Assembly: GCA_964344685.1 (NCBI GenBank)
Contig: CAYFOK010000014.1
Coordinates: 33,247 to 97,246, forward strand
DNA from: Scalindua sp964344685
Lineage (GTDB): Bacteria > Planctomycetota > Brocadiia > Brocadiales > Scalinduaceae
Direction: 5' to 3'
DNA: 64,000 nt
The notes beneath the pieces are model-generated. The model was not told the origin of the DNA, made no database searches, and saw nothing but the letters and a program-made list of their open reading frames with translations. A program made the translations under genes and the position numbers. Shown one piece after another: positions 9,627 to 17,822 of the stretch (its first letter is position 1; the number at the start of each line of letters is the position of its first letter).

Positions 9627-11068
9627 TTATTCCGCCATTTGATCTGAAGAGTATAGCGCCTATCCTTATAGTATCCATTGCGGCGATATTTATACTTATT
9701 GTCGATGTTTTCTGCAGAAGAGCTTTCAAGGATAACCTGGCACACATAAGTTTTTTTGTCATCATTGCTACGGGATTCATTGCCTATGACCAGATGGGAG
9801 AGAACGTATACTCATTCAGTAACATGTTTGTCGTCGACAATTTCTCTGTCTTCTTCAACCTGTTATTTCTGCTCAGTACTGGAATTGTAATTCTCATGTC
9901 AGATAACTATATAAGACAAGAGGGTGTAAACTATGGTGAATATTATACATTATTGCTGTTTGGCACTGTGGGAATGATGCTTATGGTTGGCGGGGCTGAC
10001 CTTCTCACGATATTTCTTGGACTCGAGATAATGTCTATTTCACTTTACGTTCTGGCCGGCTTCACGAGAGACAAGGTACGTGCGAATGAGGCATCCCTGA
10101 AATACTTTCTGCTCGGTGCCTTTGTAACAGGCTTTATGCTATACGGTATTGCCATGCTGTACGGTGCATCGGGCTCAACCAATATAAAGGAGATTTCTGC
10201 CTACATTGCTGAAACATCAGGTTTTCTGAATCCAATGATTATTGTGGGCAGTTCGCTTCTTATAGTCGGTTTTGGATTTAAGATAGCGTGTGTACCTTTC
10301 CACAAGTGGTCTCCTGACGTTTACGAAGGATCTCCGACGTCGGTAACAGCATTTATGTCAGTAGGTCCGAAGGCAGCGGCTTTTGCCGTTTTGCTGAGAG
10401 TATTCTTTGTAGCATTCCCGGAATTGCAGCACAAGTGGAGTGTGATATTCTGGGTCCTCGCAGTTATTACAATGTCAGTCGGTAATCTCGTTGCCATCTC
10501 ACAGAAAAACATAAAGAGAATGCTGGCCTATTCAAGTATTGCGCATGCGGGGTATGCACTAATAGCTATAATAGTTGGTGGTGATTTCGGTATTGCGAGT
10601 CTACTTTTCTATATGCTTGCGTATACATTCATGAATCTGGGTGTATTTGCTGTAATCATCGTCCTTGGTAGAAAAGGGGAGGAGAATACCAATATTGAAG
10701 ATTTCAGCGGTCTTGGTTACAAACATCCTCTGCTGGCAATAGCTATGAGCATATTTATGTTCTCACTTGCAGGCATACCACCGTTAATCGGTTTTATGGG
10801 AAAGTTTTACATCTTCAGTGCTGCCATCAAATCAGGATTCTATATACTTGCTCTTATAGGGGTTATCAATAGTGTCGTGTCAGTCTACTACTATTTGAGG
10901 GTTACAGTTGTTATATACATGAAGAAACCAGTACGTGAATTCGAACCGCTCTCCCTGTCTCCATTAATGATTTTTGCTCTTCTGCTTACCATCTGTGGTA
11001 CTGTTTTTTTTGGTATATTCCCATCAAAGTTAATTGCCTTTGCTCAACAATCTGCGCTCTTGTATTAA
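9617..11068 (+). CDS. nuoN: NADH-quinone oxidoreductase subunit N
   Basis: Third antiporter-like subunit, 483 residues, last gene of the nuo operon. Recognisable blocks are LGLEIMSISLYVLAGF, FHKWSPDVYEGSPTSV and KNIKRMLAYSSIAHAGY. The ATG sits inside the end of nuoM (10-base overlap), so translation is coupled. No terminator hairpin with a T-run follows; the bacteriohemerythrin gene starts 22 bases later and could be read through. Confidence 0.96.
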   Translation: MEIVIPPFDLKSIAPILIVSIAAIFILIVDVFCRRAFKDNLAHISFFVIIATGFIAYDQMGENVYSFSNMFVVDNFSVFFNLLFLLSTGIVILMSDNYIRQEGVNYGEYYTLLLFGTVGMMLMVGGADLLTIFLGLEIMSISLYVLAGFTRDKVRANEASLKYFLLGAFVTGFMLYGIAMLYGASGSTNIKEISAYIAETSGFLNPMIIVGSSLLIVGFGFKIACVPFHKWSPDVYEGSPTSVTAFMSVGPKAAAFAVLLRVFFVAFPELQHKWSVIFWVLAVITMSVGNLVAISQKNIKRMLAYSSIAHAGYALIAIIVGGDFGIASLLFYMLAYTFMNLGVFAVIIVLGRKGEENTNIEDFSGLGYKHPLLAIAMSIFMFSLAGIPPLIGFMGKFYIFSAAIKSGFYILALIGVINSVVSVYYYLRVTVVIYMKKPVREFEPLSLSPLMIFALLLTICGTVFFGIFPSKLIAFAQQSALLY

Positions 11069-11090
11069 ATGCTTAAACAGTTCATTTAAC

Positions 11091-11477
11091 ATGAATAAAG
11101 AGATTAACTATAAACTAGGTATTATATGGCAGGACGTTCAGCACCGGAGGATTGTTAAAATAATTAATCAGATTAACATTGATTCACACGTAAACTTCGA
11201 TTCCATCCTAAATCAGTTGACTTACTATATTGAGGACCACTTTGAGACCGAGGAACAATATATGCACAAGTATTGTTATGACAAAACTGTTTCACATATC
11301 AGGGAGCATAATGATTTCAAAAATAGATATAAGGAAATTGCTGGTGCATGTTTTATAGATGATTCTTTCAATACCACTATATTGTCATTCTTAAACGAAT
11401 GGTTTAACAAACACATATATGAAGTAGATAATGAACTTGCTGTTTTCTTGCTTAAATATGAGCCTGACATATCCTAA
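11091..11477 (+). CDS. bacteriohemerythrin
   Basis: A 128-residue four-helix hemerythrin that binds a non-heme di-iron centre and O2 or NO. All ligand motifs are visible: H in DVQHRRIV, HxxxE in HFETEEQY, HxxxH in SHIREHNDF and HxxxxD in NKHIYEVD. An in-frame ATG at 11034 inside nuoN would add 19 residues without family similarity. The ATG at 11091 starts just before the first helix and is preferred. It follows nuoN by 22 bases. In an oxygen-sensitive organism an O2/NO-sensing or storage role is plausible (inference). Confidence 0.88.
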   Translation: MNKEINYKLGIIWQDVQHRRIVKIINQINIDSHVNFDSILNQLTYYIEDHFETEEQYMHKYCYDKTVSHIREHNDFKNRYKEIAGACFIDDSFNTTILSFLNEWFNKHIYEVDNELAVFLLKYEPDIS

Positions 11478-11628
11478 CTGTATTCCATCAATTCCTCATA
11501 CAAAACCATTAATTGTATGAACTTTCTTTAATAGCTTGAACCATTTAAACCGATAATTTCTTCTTTTTTGTCTGTGTCATATAATTCTTTTAAATTTTTT
11601 ATGCCTTTATAGTAAATATTGTTTTACC

Positions 11629-11656
11629 TTGCAAAACACCCTTACTATTTTATAAT
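11629..11656 (+). promoter_or_regulatory. probable sigma-70 promoter
   Basis: TTGCAA at 11629-11634 and a perfect TATAAT at 11651-11656 are separated by 16 bases. This puts the start of transcription near 11663, about 50 bases before the 77-residue gene at 11711. Confidence 0.6.
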
Positions 11657-11710
11657 AACAGATGTTAAAGTAACGGTTTGAACGGCTTTTTATTTACATG
11701 GAGGTAGAAG

Positions 11711-11944
11711 ATGGATGATAATATTTCCAAAGATATATCGAAGAAGTACTGTTCACGATTCGGTATTATATCGGTAAACAAAGGGTTTATAACTGCAGAA
11801 CAGCTGAAAGAGGCTTTATTAGAGCAGGCGGATGATAATATTTCCAACAGGCCTCACAGACTGATAGGTAGAATATTCTTCGAGAAGGGTTGGATGACAG
11901 ATCAACAGATAGATGAGGTATTGAATGATCTTGAGCATTCATGA
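11711..11944 (+). CDS. small protein with GspE-N/MshEN-like half-repeats
   Basis: A 77-residue protein preceded by a good ribosome-binding site (GGAGGTAGAAG). It contains two copies of a half-repeat, FGIISVNKGFITAEQLKEAL and IGRIFFEKGWMTDQQIDEVL, of the type found in the N-terminal domain of type II secretion/MSHA ATPases (GspE-N, MshEN), some of which bind c-di-GMP. There is no ATPase domain. The same half-repeats occur in the DnaJ protein at 13819-14736, beyond the two P-II genes. Function unknown; a small adaptor or ligand-binding role is inference. Confidence 0.75.
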   Translation: MDDNISKDISKKYCSRFGIISVNKGFITAEQLKEALLEQADDNISNRPHRLIGRIFFEKGWMTDQQIDEVLNDLEHS

Positions 11945-12075
11945 TGACTATAAGAAAATAAAAGCAAAAATTAAGTATAAAAGTCTAGATGCTACAGTCA
12001 AGAAGCTGTTTTTAACTTTTCAAACTGTTTATATAGATGTGTAGGACTATTTGAATTAAACGTTGGAGGGGGGAT

Positions 12076-12450
12076 ATGAAGCTTATTAGAGTCATCTTAA
12101 AACCGGAAAAGACTATGGACCTTAAAGATGTACTGACCGGTTTGGGGTACCATGGAATCACCACTAAACATACTTTTGGGTATGGAGAGCAGAAGAAGAT
12201 AGTAAAACAGATTTATCGCGGTAAGGTTTATGAGCAGAGAACTGATGCAATTAAAAGAGAAGAGATGGAGTTTATAGTCGCAGATTACAGGGTCAAAAGT
12301 GTTATCGATTCTATCAGGGAAGTTACTAAAACTGATGAGGGAGGTGACGGGAGGATATATGTATTACCTATAGAACAATCAATCCACATTCATACCGGCG
12401 ATAGACATATAGGTGACTCTACTGAGACAGGTTTTTATGGTGATATTTAG
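12076..12450 (+). CDS. P-II family nitrogen regulator (copy 1)
   Basis: A 124-residue P-II signalling protein, expected to be a cytoplasmic trimer that senses ATP/ADP and 2-oxoglutarate and binds target proteins through its T-loop. The T-loop (about 37-55) has YRGKVY with the tyrosine that is uridylylated in proteobacterial GlnB at position 52. The B-loop reads GGDGRIYVLP and the C-terminal strand HIHTGDR. About 15 extra residues follow. The ribosome-binding site is strong (GGAGGGGGGAT). No amt, glnA or nif gene is adjacent. The opening MKLIRVILKPEK also resembles NifI proteins, so the subfamily is unresolved. Confidence 0.9.
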   Translation: MKLIRVILKPEKTMDLKDVLTGLGYHGITTKHTFGYGEQKKIVKQIYRGKVYEQRTDAIKREEMEFIVADYRVKSVIDSIREVTKTDEGGDGRIYVLPIEQSIHIHTGDRHIGDSTETGFYGDI

Positions 12451-12537
12451 TTTTTTCCTGTAAAGTCGATCTTGTCAGTATCTCAACGTCGATGAATTGA
12501 ATAAAAAATATCATTTATGTGGATGGGGAAAACCGCT

Positions 12538-12912
12538 ATGAAACTTATTAAGGCTATTGTAAGACCAGAGAAGGCGATGGCACTGAAGGATATACTATCT
12601 GGATCCGGGTACCACGGAATATCGACTACTGATTGCTTTGGTTACGGAGAGTCTAAAAAAATAGTTAGGCAGATATATCGAGGAAAGGTTTATGAACAGA
12701 GGGTGGATGCAATCAATAGGACAGAGGTGGAATTAGTTGTACCGGACAATAAAGTCGACAATGTTATAAGGACTATCAGGAATGTCGCCGTGACCAATCG
12801 CGGTGCTGATGGACGCATATACGTTTTTGCAATGAATGATTCAGTCCACATTCATTCGGGTGAAACACATCTGGGTGATTACACTGAAAATGAGTTACAG
12901 GACGAAATTTGA
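12538..12912 (+). CDS. P-II family nitrogen regulator (copy 2)
   Basis: A 124-residue tandem paralogue of the preceding P-II protein, with the same T-loop length and tyrosine (YRGKVY), B-loop (GADGRIYVF) and C-terminal HIHSGETH. An in-frame ATG at 12517 exists, but the ATG at 12538 matches the start of copy 1 exactly and has a GGGGA element eight or nine bases upstream. The copies diverge in the T-loop tip and C-terminal tail, so they probably have different targets. Possible heterotrimer formation is inference. Confidence 0.9.
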   Translation: MKLIKAIVRPEKAMALKDILSGSGYHGISTTDCFGYGESKKIVRQIYRGKVYEQRVDAINRTEVELVVPDNKVDNVIRTIRNVAVTNRGADGRIYVFAMNDSVHIHSGETHLGDYTENELQDEI

Positions 12913-13079
12913 GGCTCCTCTGAACATACCGACATTCCGGCAGATTTTCTACTTAGTGTAGATAGCAGATCATTTGCTTTTACTATATCGATTCCATCCC
13001 GGATCTTAGTAAGCCCGGTGGGAAAACGTTAAATATTGAGTGCTCTCTTATTTGTCAAAACCGGTAAGATATGTTTTGG

Positions 13080-13481
13080 TCAAAAGCCCAGTTTTTCAAG
13101 TTCCGGATAGAACTTCTCTTCTTCAAATGCAATTCTGTCAGAAAGCGCACTTTTTATACCACCAAAATCGCCCATAAACTCAATGCTGTCAACTGCATCA
13201 GAGGACGAGTACTTATCAAAAAATGGTAATAGAGCAGATTGTGCAATATTGCCAAGTTCATCTAAGAAACGTTGTGCTGATGACTTAAAAGTACCATCAA
13301 CTTCAGGCTTTTCCATTGCTTCTTTGATGACACTGTTTTCTTCTCCAAGATGTGCCAGGACAGACTCTTTTAAACTAACGAGCGCTTCAGCTCTCTTTGC
13401 TCCAGTCGACGTGCTAATTAGTTCCAACAGCCCTGTTGCCGTGTGGTGTGTTGATTTAAAACCATCTACTGTCGCTCCCAT
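13080..13481 (-). CDS. hemerythrin HHE-domain-like protein
   Basis: A 133-residue helical protein with elements of the HHE cation-binding fold: H in KSTHHTATGLL, HxxxE in LAHLGEENSVI and an E-rich last helix (FEEEKFYPELEKLG) that normally reads HxxxEE with LFP. The usual histidine of that final helix is replaced (RIAFEEEKFYP), so metal ligation may be partial. The start is set by GAGGAGG eight bases before the ATG at 13481; an upstream ATG at 13511 lies before this ribosome-binding site. The gene stands alone between the P-II genes and the DnaJ gene. Confidence 0.7.
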   Translation of the reverse strand: MGATVDGFKSTHHTATGLLELISTSTGAKRAEALVSLKESVLAHLGEENSVIKEAMEKPEVDGTFKSSAQRFLDELGNIAQSALLPFFDKYSSSDAVDSIEFMGDFGGIKSALSDRIAFEEEKFYPELEKLGF

Positions 13482-13818
13482 ATAGTGATCCTCCTCTGTT
13501 TTACATTTCAAAAATAACTTGAATGAAAACTATAGTTTATATAGTCGTGAAAATAGTCAGTACATACAAGTGATGAAATTTGTATTCAGGTATTAATGTC
13601 CAGTAAACGTTCAACCTGAATAGTCAGTAATTTAACAATAATCAGAAATGATAACAACTAAAAATATTTTGTAATAACATATAGAAATGATTTAATTCAC
13701 AGCTCACAGGGCAAAAACATACTGATGACTAGGCGGCTAATGGCTAATTATGATCTAATCTGCACGTTTGTATATTCTACAAGATGAAAGAGACAAAGAA
13801 ATATAGGCAAAAAGCGGT
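13482..13818. other. intergenic stretch, no feature recognised
   Basis: Apart from the ribosome-binding site of the HHE gene next to 13481, this AT-rich stretch between two minus-strand genes shows no open frame, terminator hairpin, tRNA or sigma-54 element that I can support. Confidence 0.6.
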
Positions 13819-14736
13819 CTAAACGGCTAATGTTGTTATAGAAGTAGATCGGGCTCTGTTGTAGCGCATCACTTTGGTGTTGTGGCTTCTAAGACTTACA
13901 ATCATCTTTGATATATCGTAGCTTCTAAGAATTTTCTCTTGAATGAAGTATTGCCCTATTCGAGGTTGCAGTTTTCTCTGCCTTCCGATTATGGCCATAT
14001 GTTGAAAGTTTGTTATATATCCGTTACGCAAGGCGTATTCGCCTATTTTGTCTTTATAACTCCGCTCATTCATAATTTTTTGAATATCATCTGACGACAG
14101 GATTCCCCAATCCATAGCAATTTTTCCAAGGATTGGACGCTGTTTTCTCTGCCAGATTATAGCCTGGTTAAGAGTCCTCCAGGAGATAAGGCCGGTGTAG
14201 TACAGAAATTGACCGATCAGCAGTTCGCAATTCGGTACATTACCTTTGTAATAGTGGTCTGAAACGCCCTGCTGTCTATTCTGTCTAGAAGCAGTTTTTA
14301 TTACAATGCTCTTTAAAGAGAATGCTAAGTTTCTTTTTATTGTCTTTGTAGTCTGTTTCGTCTGTGTAGTAGTCTTTGCCTTAATTGCCGACTTCGATGG
14401 TTTAGTAGATTTCCTTGTCTGAGTACACTTGGTGGTTTTTTTAGCCTCTCTTCCCAATCCCGTGTCTTTTATTACATATTTTTTATCTCCTTTTATGATA
14501 GATTCCAGCCTTTCATAAGCCGTATTCATCTTTTTAAAACTTTTATTCAGTGTTTCTCTGTCTTTACCAAGTGTGTGTGATCTGTCTGGATGTGTTGCTA
14601 ATGCCTTCTTTCTGTATGCTAATCTAAGTTTTATAGGTGTCAGCTTGTCCAAAAAATCTACGTAATTGACGATTTGAGAGTCAAATAATAGATTGCAATC
14701 TTTTATAAGTACAGTTTTTGAAATAGGATAGGACAT
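13819..14736 (-). CDS. DnaJ-domain protein with GspE-N/MshEN-like repeats
   Basis: A 305-residue protein. Residues about 25-80 form a J-domain with the HPD tripeptide at 49-51 (ATHPDRSH), which should stimulate a DnaK ATPase. A basic, low-complexity Lys/Thr linker (about 95-140) follows. Residues about 165-285 hold four half-repeats of the GspE-N/MshEN type (LIGQFLYYTGLISW, LGKIAMDWGILSSDDIQ, IGEYALRNGYITN, IGQYFIQEKILRSYDIS). The same half-repeat makes up the small protein at 11711. A sigma-54-type promoter lies 36 bases upstream of the start's expected transcript. The combination of J-domain and secretion-ATPase N-domain is unusual. Function unknown. Confidence 0.75.
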   Translation of the reverse strand: MSYPISKTVLIKDCNLLFDSQIVNYVDFLDKLTPIKLRLAYRKKALATHPDRSHTLGKDRETLNKSFKKMNTAYERLESIIKGDKKYVIKDTGLGREAKKTTKCTQTRKSTKPSKSAIKAKTTTQTKQTTKTIKRNLAFSLKSIVIKTASRQNRQQGVSDHYYKGNVPNCELLIGQFLYYTGLISWRTLNQAIIWQRKQRPILGKIAMDWGILSSDDIQKIMNERSYKDKIGEYALRNGYITNFQHMAIIGRQRKLQPRIGQYFIQEKILRSYDISKMIVSLRSHNTKVMRYNRARSTSITTLAV

Positions 14737-14782
14737 TATAGTGTCTTGTTAACATATTTATAGTTTCGAGTAATTGAAAAAA

Positions 14783-14798
14783 AGCAAATGAAATGCCA
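14783..14798 (-). promoter_or_regulatory. sigma-54 (-24/-12) promoter for the DnaJ-domain gene
   Basis: Read on the minus strand the sequence is TGGCATTTCATTTGCT, a full match to TGGCAYNNNNNTTGCW with GG and GC ten bases apart. The predicted transcript starts near 14772, 36 bases before the ATG at 14736. Confidence 0.65.
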
Positions 14799-14852
14799 AC
14801 TATATTTAGTGACGGTTATGATTGCATGGTACGCAACTTTTCTACAAGATGA

Positions 14853-16220
14853 TCATGACTTCAGTAACTTGATTATTTTAATGATAGTATCTTTGGCATC
14901 TCCAAAGATCATTAGTGTTTTTTCCTTGTAGAAGAGTTCATTGTCTACACCACTAAAGCCAGGGCTCAAACTTCGCTTGCATATAATTACATTCCTTGCC
15001 TGATCAGCGTTAAGAATTGGCATGCCATAGAGCGGACTCTCGTTATCACTCCTTGCCGAGGGATTGACTACATCATTTGCACCAACAACTAGTGCAACGT
15101 CACAGTTTTGAAAATCATCATTAATGTCACCAAGATCGAAAAGAAGGTCATAAGATACATTTGCCTCCGCAAGCAGGACATTCATGTGTCCGGGCATGCG
15201 ACCTGCAACAGGGTGGATTGCATAGCGTACGTTAACTCCGCTGTTTAAAAGAGTTTTTACCAGTTCCTGTAGTGCAAACTGTGCCTTTGCTACAGCAAGA
15301 CCATATCCAGGAATGATTATAACAGATTGTGCGGTCTCAAGCATTGTTGACGCATCTTCTTCAGTGTAACTTATTACTCGTCTTTTATCGCTATTACTGT
15401 TATCAATAGCAACAGTCCCTACTGATCCGAAAACTATATTTGCAATTGAACGGTTCATGGCCTTACACATAATATTGGTAAGTATAAATCCTGAAGCACC
15501 AACAAGTGCACCGCAGATGATAAGAATATTGTTGGAGAGTACAAAGCCTGTAGCGGCGGCTGCAAGGCCGGAACATGAGTTCAGCATTGATATTACAACA
15601 GGCATATCTGCTCCGCCAATTGGTATGACGAAAAGGATCCCTAGTAACAGAGCTATAGCAAGGACGATAAACAGACCTGTGCTGTTAGAAGGATTGATTA
15701 TGACAATAAGACCCATAATCAGAAATGAAACAAATAGCAGCATGTTAATAGAACGCTGGCTCTTGAACACTACAGGAGCCGGCGTAACAACACCCTGTAG
15801 TTTGCCAAAAGCTACCAGGCTTCCACTAAATGTGATTGAACCAATAAACAGGCTCACAATCATTGAAATGATAACGTCAATACGCGGTTCAGCTGTGAGA
15901 CGATTGTACTCAGCCAACGCTACAAGTGCAGATGCACCTCCTCCAAGCCCGTTAAAGAGTGCCACCATTTGGGGCATGGCTGTCATCCTGATTCTTCTGG
16001 CTATTATGGCCCCAATTGTACTTCCGATAATAAGACCGATGATTATAAATTTGAAATCCAGTATCTCGTTCTTTGTCAGAGTAACAATTATAGCTATAAG
16101 CATTGCAGACATTGCAAGTTGATTACCCCGACGGGCGGTCCTGGGAGAACTAAGGTTTTTTAATCCAATAATAAATAGTATGGATGAAAGGAGGTAGGCA
16201 AGTGCTATGATAATTTTCAT
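14853..16220 (-). CDS. pntB: NAD(P) transhydrogenase subunit beta
   Basis: Integral membrane and NADP(H)-binding subunit of proton-translocating transhydrogenase, 455 residues. About eight N-terminal helices are followed by the NADP domain III with the typical block VIIPGYGLAVAKAQFALQEL and later VALVVGANDVVNPSA. It drives NADP+ reduction by NADH using proton-motive force. The start overlaps the pntAB stop by four bases. With complex I in the same window this offers a route from proton-motive force to NADPH (inference). Confidence 0.96.
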   Translation of the reverse strand: MKIIIALAYLLSSILFIIGLKNLSSPRTARRGNQLAMSAMLIAIIVTLTKNEILDFKFIIIGLIIGSTIGAIIARRIRMTAMPQMVALFNGLGGGASALVALAEYNRLTAEPRIDVIISMIVSLFIGSITFSGSLVAFGKLQGVVTPAPVVFKSQRSINMLLFVSFLIMGLIVIINPSNSTGLFIVLAIALLLGILFVIPIGGADMPVVISMLNSCSGLAAAATGFVLSNNILIICGALVGASGFILTNIMCKAMNRSIANIVFGSVGTVAIDNSNSDKRRVISYTEEDASTMLETAQSVIIIPGYGLAVAKAQFALQELVKTLLNSGVNVRYAIHPVAGRMPGHMNVLLAEANVSYDLLFDLGDINDDFQNCDVALVVGANDVVNPSARSDNESPLYGMPILNADQARNVIICKRSLSPGFSGVDNELFYKEKTLMIFGDAKDTIIKIIKLLKS

Positions 16221-16513
16221 ATATCTTTTTTCTTTCCCTTCTTGAACATCTCAAGCATTCTGTCTGTGACCATGAACCCACCGACAACGTTAATCGTAGC
16301 TATTATTACTGCCATCATGCCAAGAATTGTACTGAGGGTAGAGTGGCCTGCACCGGCGCTTATCAGTGCACCTACAAGTGTTATGCCGGAGATTGCATTA
16401 GTGCCGGACATCAGCGGGGTATGAAGCAGGGGGGGGACCTTGGTAATTGTCTCAAATCCTACGAAGACTGCAAGGACAAAGATATATAACGATATTAAAA
16501 GTAGTTCGTTCAT
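16217..16513 (-). CDS. pntAB: NAD(P) transhydrogenase subunit alpha part 2
   Basis: Small membrane piece (98 residues, three to four helices) of a split transhydrogenase alpha subunit. The family block VPPLLHTPLMSGTNAISGI is intact. It overlaps both neighbours by four bases (ATGA), so pntAA-pntAB-pntB are translationally coupled on the minus strand. The split arrangement, rather than the fused E. coli PntA, is common in bacteria. Confidence 0.95.
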   Translation of the reverse strand: MNELLLISLYIFVLAVFVGFETITKVPPLLHTPLMSGTNAISGITLVGALISAGAGHSTLSTILGMMAVIIATINVVGGFMVTDRMLEMFKKGKKKDI

Positions 16514-17652
16514 GTATCAGCTCCTTCCAGGATTGCTTTTCTTACGTAATCATTTACTGTCTCTCCATTGTATGTAACACATGAGCTTTTCGTAATTTTA
16601 TCTTCAAAATCAAACTTTTTATCTTCTGTATTGAACAGATGATTAAAGAATTGTGAGATATTTCTGGAATACATGGCGCTGGCATCTATAGGGAGAGTCG
16701 ACGAAAGGTTTAATTCTCCGCATATGGTAACGCCATGCCTGTAGATATTTTTTCCGGGCTCCGTAATCTCGCAGTTTCCACCCTGTTCAGCAGCGAGGTC
16801 AATTATGACCGAGCCTTCCTGCATTTTTTTTACTATCTCTTCAGTTATTAGGATGGGAGCCCTCTTTCCAAAAAGTTGGGCAGTCGTTATCACCACATGG
16901 TTCTGTACCGCTCTGTCGCCAATGATTAAACGCTCTTTTCTCATGAACTCTTCCGTCATCTCTTTCGCATAACCAGAAGCATTTTCAGCATCTTTCACAA
17001 GTTCCATCTCTATGAATTTTGCACCTAGACTCTCAACCTGTTCCTTTACAGCAGGTCTTGTGTCAAACGCCTCTACTCTTGCGCCCAGTCTACGTGCCGT
17101 TGCAATAGCCTGTAACCCGGCTACACCTGCTCCCACAACCAGTACCTTTGCAGGTGGAATTGTGCCCGCAGCAGTCATCAAGAGTGGGAAGAATTTACCC
17201 AGGTATTGTGCCGCTATCAATACGGCACGATAACCAGCTATACTTGCCATGGAACTGAGTGCATCCATACTTTGTGAGCGTGATATACGAGGGATAAACT
17301 CTATTGCAAAGCTTGTAAGGCACTTTTCATTCAAGAGATTTATAAATTCAGCGTCCAGTGCAGAAGAGAGAAAGCCAATATAAGTTGCACTGTTACACAT
17401 CATCTTTACTTCATCTTTCCGAGGAGGCTGGATCTTCATGATAACATCAACACTTGGATAAAGATCTTCTGCAGATTTAACGATAACAGCACCGGCCTGT
17501 TCATAATCGATGTCAGGATAATGCGCTTCTACTCCTGAACCTTCTTCAATGAAAAGTTCATGGTCGTCTTTCAAAAGACGTGTAACTGTTTTTGGTACAA
17601 TAGCCACACGCTTTTCGCCATAGTAAATCTCTTTTGGTATTCCTATCTTCAT
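16510..17652 (-). CDS. pntAA: NAD(P) transhydrogenase subunit alpha part 1
   Basis: Soluble NAD(H)-binding domain I of transhydrogenase, 380 residues, related to alanine dehydrogenase. It begins MKIGIPKEIYYGEKRVA and has the Rossmann element KVLVVGAGVAGLQAIATARRLGA in the middle (about 170-195), followed by the RPAVKEQVESLGA mobile-loop region. First gene of the three-gene operon. No clear promoter could be assigned in the divergent gap upstream. Confidence 0.95.
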   Translation of the reverse strand: MKIGIPKEIYYGEKRVAIVPKTVTRLLKDDHELFIEEGSGVEAHYPDIDYEQAGAVIVKSAEDLYPSVDVIMKIQPPRKDEVKMMCNSATYIGFLSSALDAEFINLLNEKCLTSFAIEFIPRISRSQSMDALSSMASIAGYRAVLIAAQYLGKFFPLLMTAAGTIPPAKVLVVGAGVAGLQAIATARRLGARVEAFDTRPAVKEQVESLGAKFIEMELVKDAENASGYAKEMTEEFMRKERLIIGDRAVQNHVVITTAQLFGKRAPILITEEIVKKMQEGSVIIDLAAEQGGNCEITEPGKNIYRHGVTICGELNLSSTLPIDASAMYSRNISQFFNHLFNTEDKKFDFEDKITKSSCVTYNGETVNDYVRKAILEGADT

Positions 17653-17750
17653 TATTTACGTGTTTTCTATAATATAAGTTAGACTTAATTCTAAAAGTAT
17701 TCAAGTAAACAAGTCAAGAAGTTATTTAAATTCGCATTTGTATGTTTGAG

Positions 17751-17778
17751 TTGATTTTTTTCTGAATCCATGTATATT
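17751..17778 (+). promoter_or_regulatory. possible sigma-70 promoter for the DUF1326 gene
   Basis: TTGATT (17751-17756) and TATATT (17773-17778) with a 16-base spacer lie about 45 bases before the start at 17823. The region is AT-rich, so chance is a real alternative. Confidence 0.35.
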
Positions 17779-17822
17779 TTATGAAAATTAATCTATGTGT
17801 ATTCTTTTGTGGGAGGAAGCAG

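Noticed and set aside
14889..14909. Perfect 8-bp inverted repeat ATCTTTGG-N5-CCAAAGAT as enhancer site for the DnaJ promoter
   Set aside because: It lies in the coding end of pntB, has no partner 40 bp away and can be explained by codon content; kept only as a weak possibility.
15457..16122. Long open frame antisense to pntB
   Set aside because: It mirrors hydrophobic codons of pntB, lacks a ribosome-binding site and has no recognisable domain.
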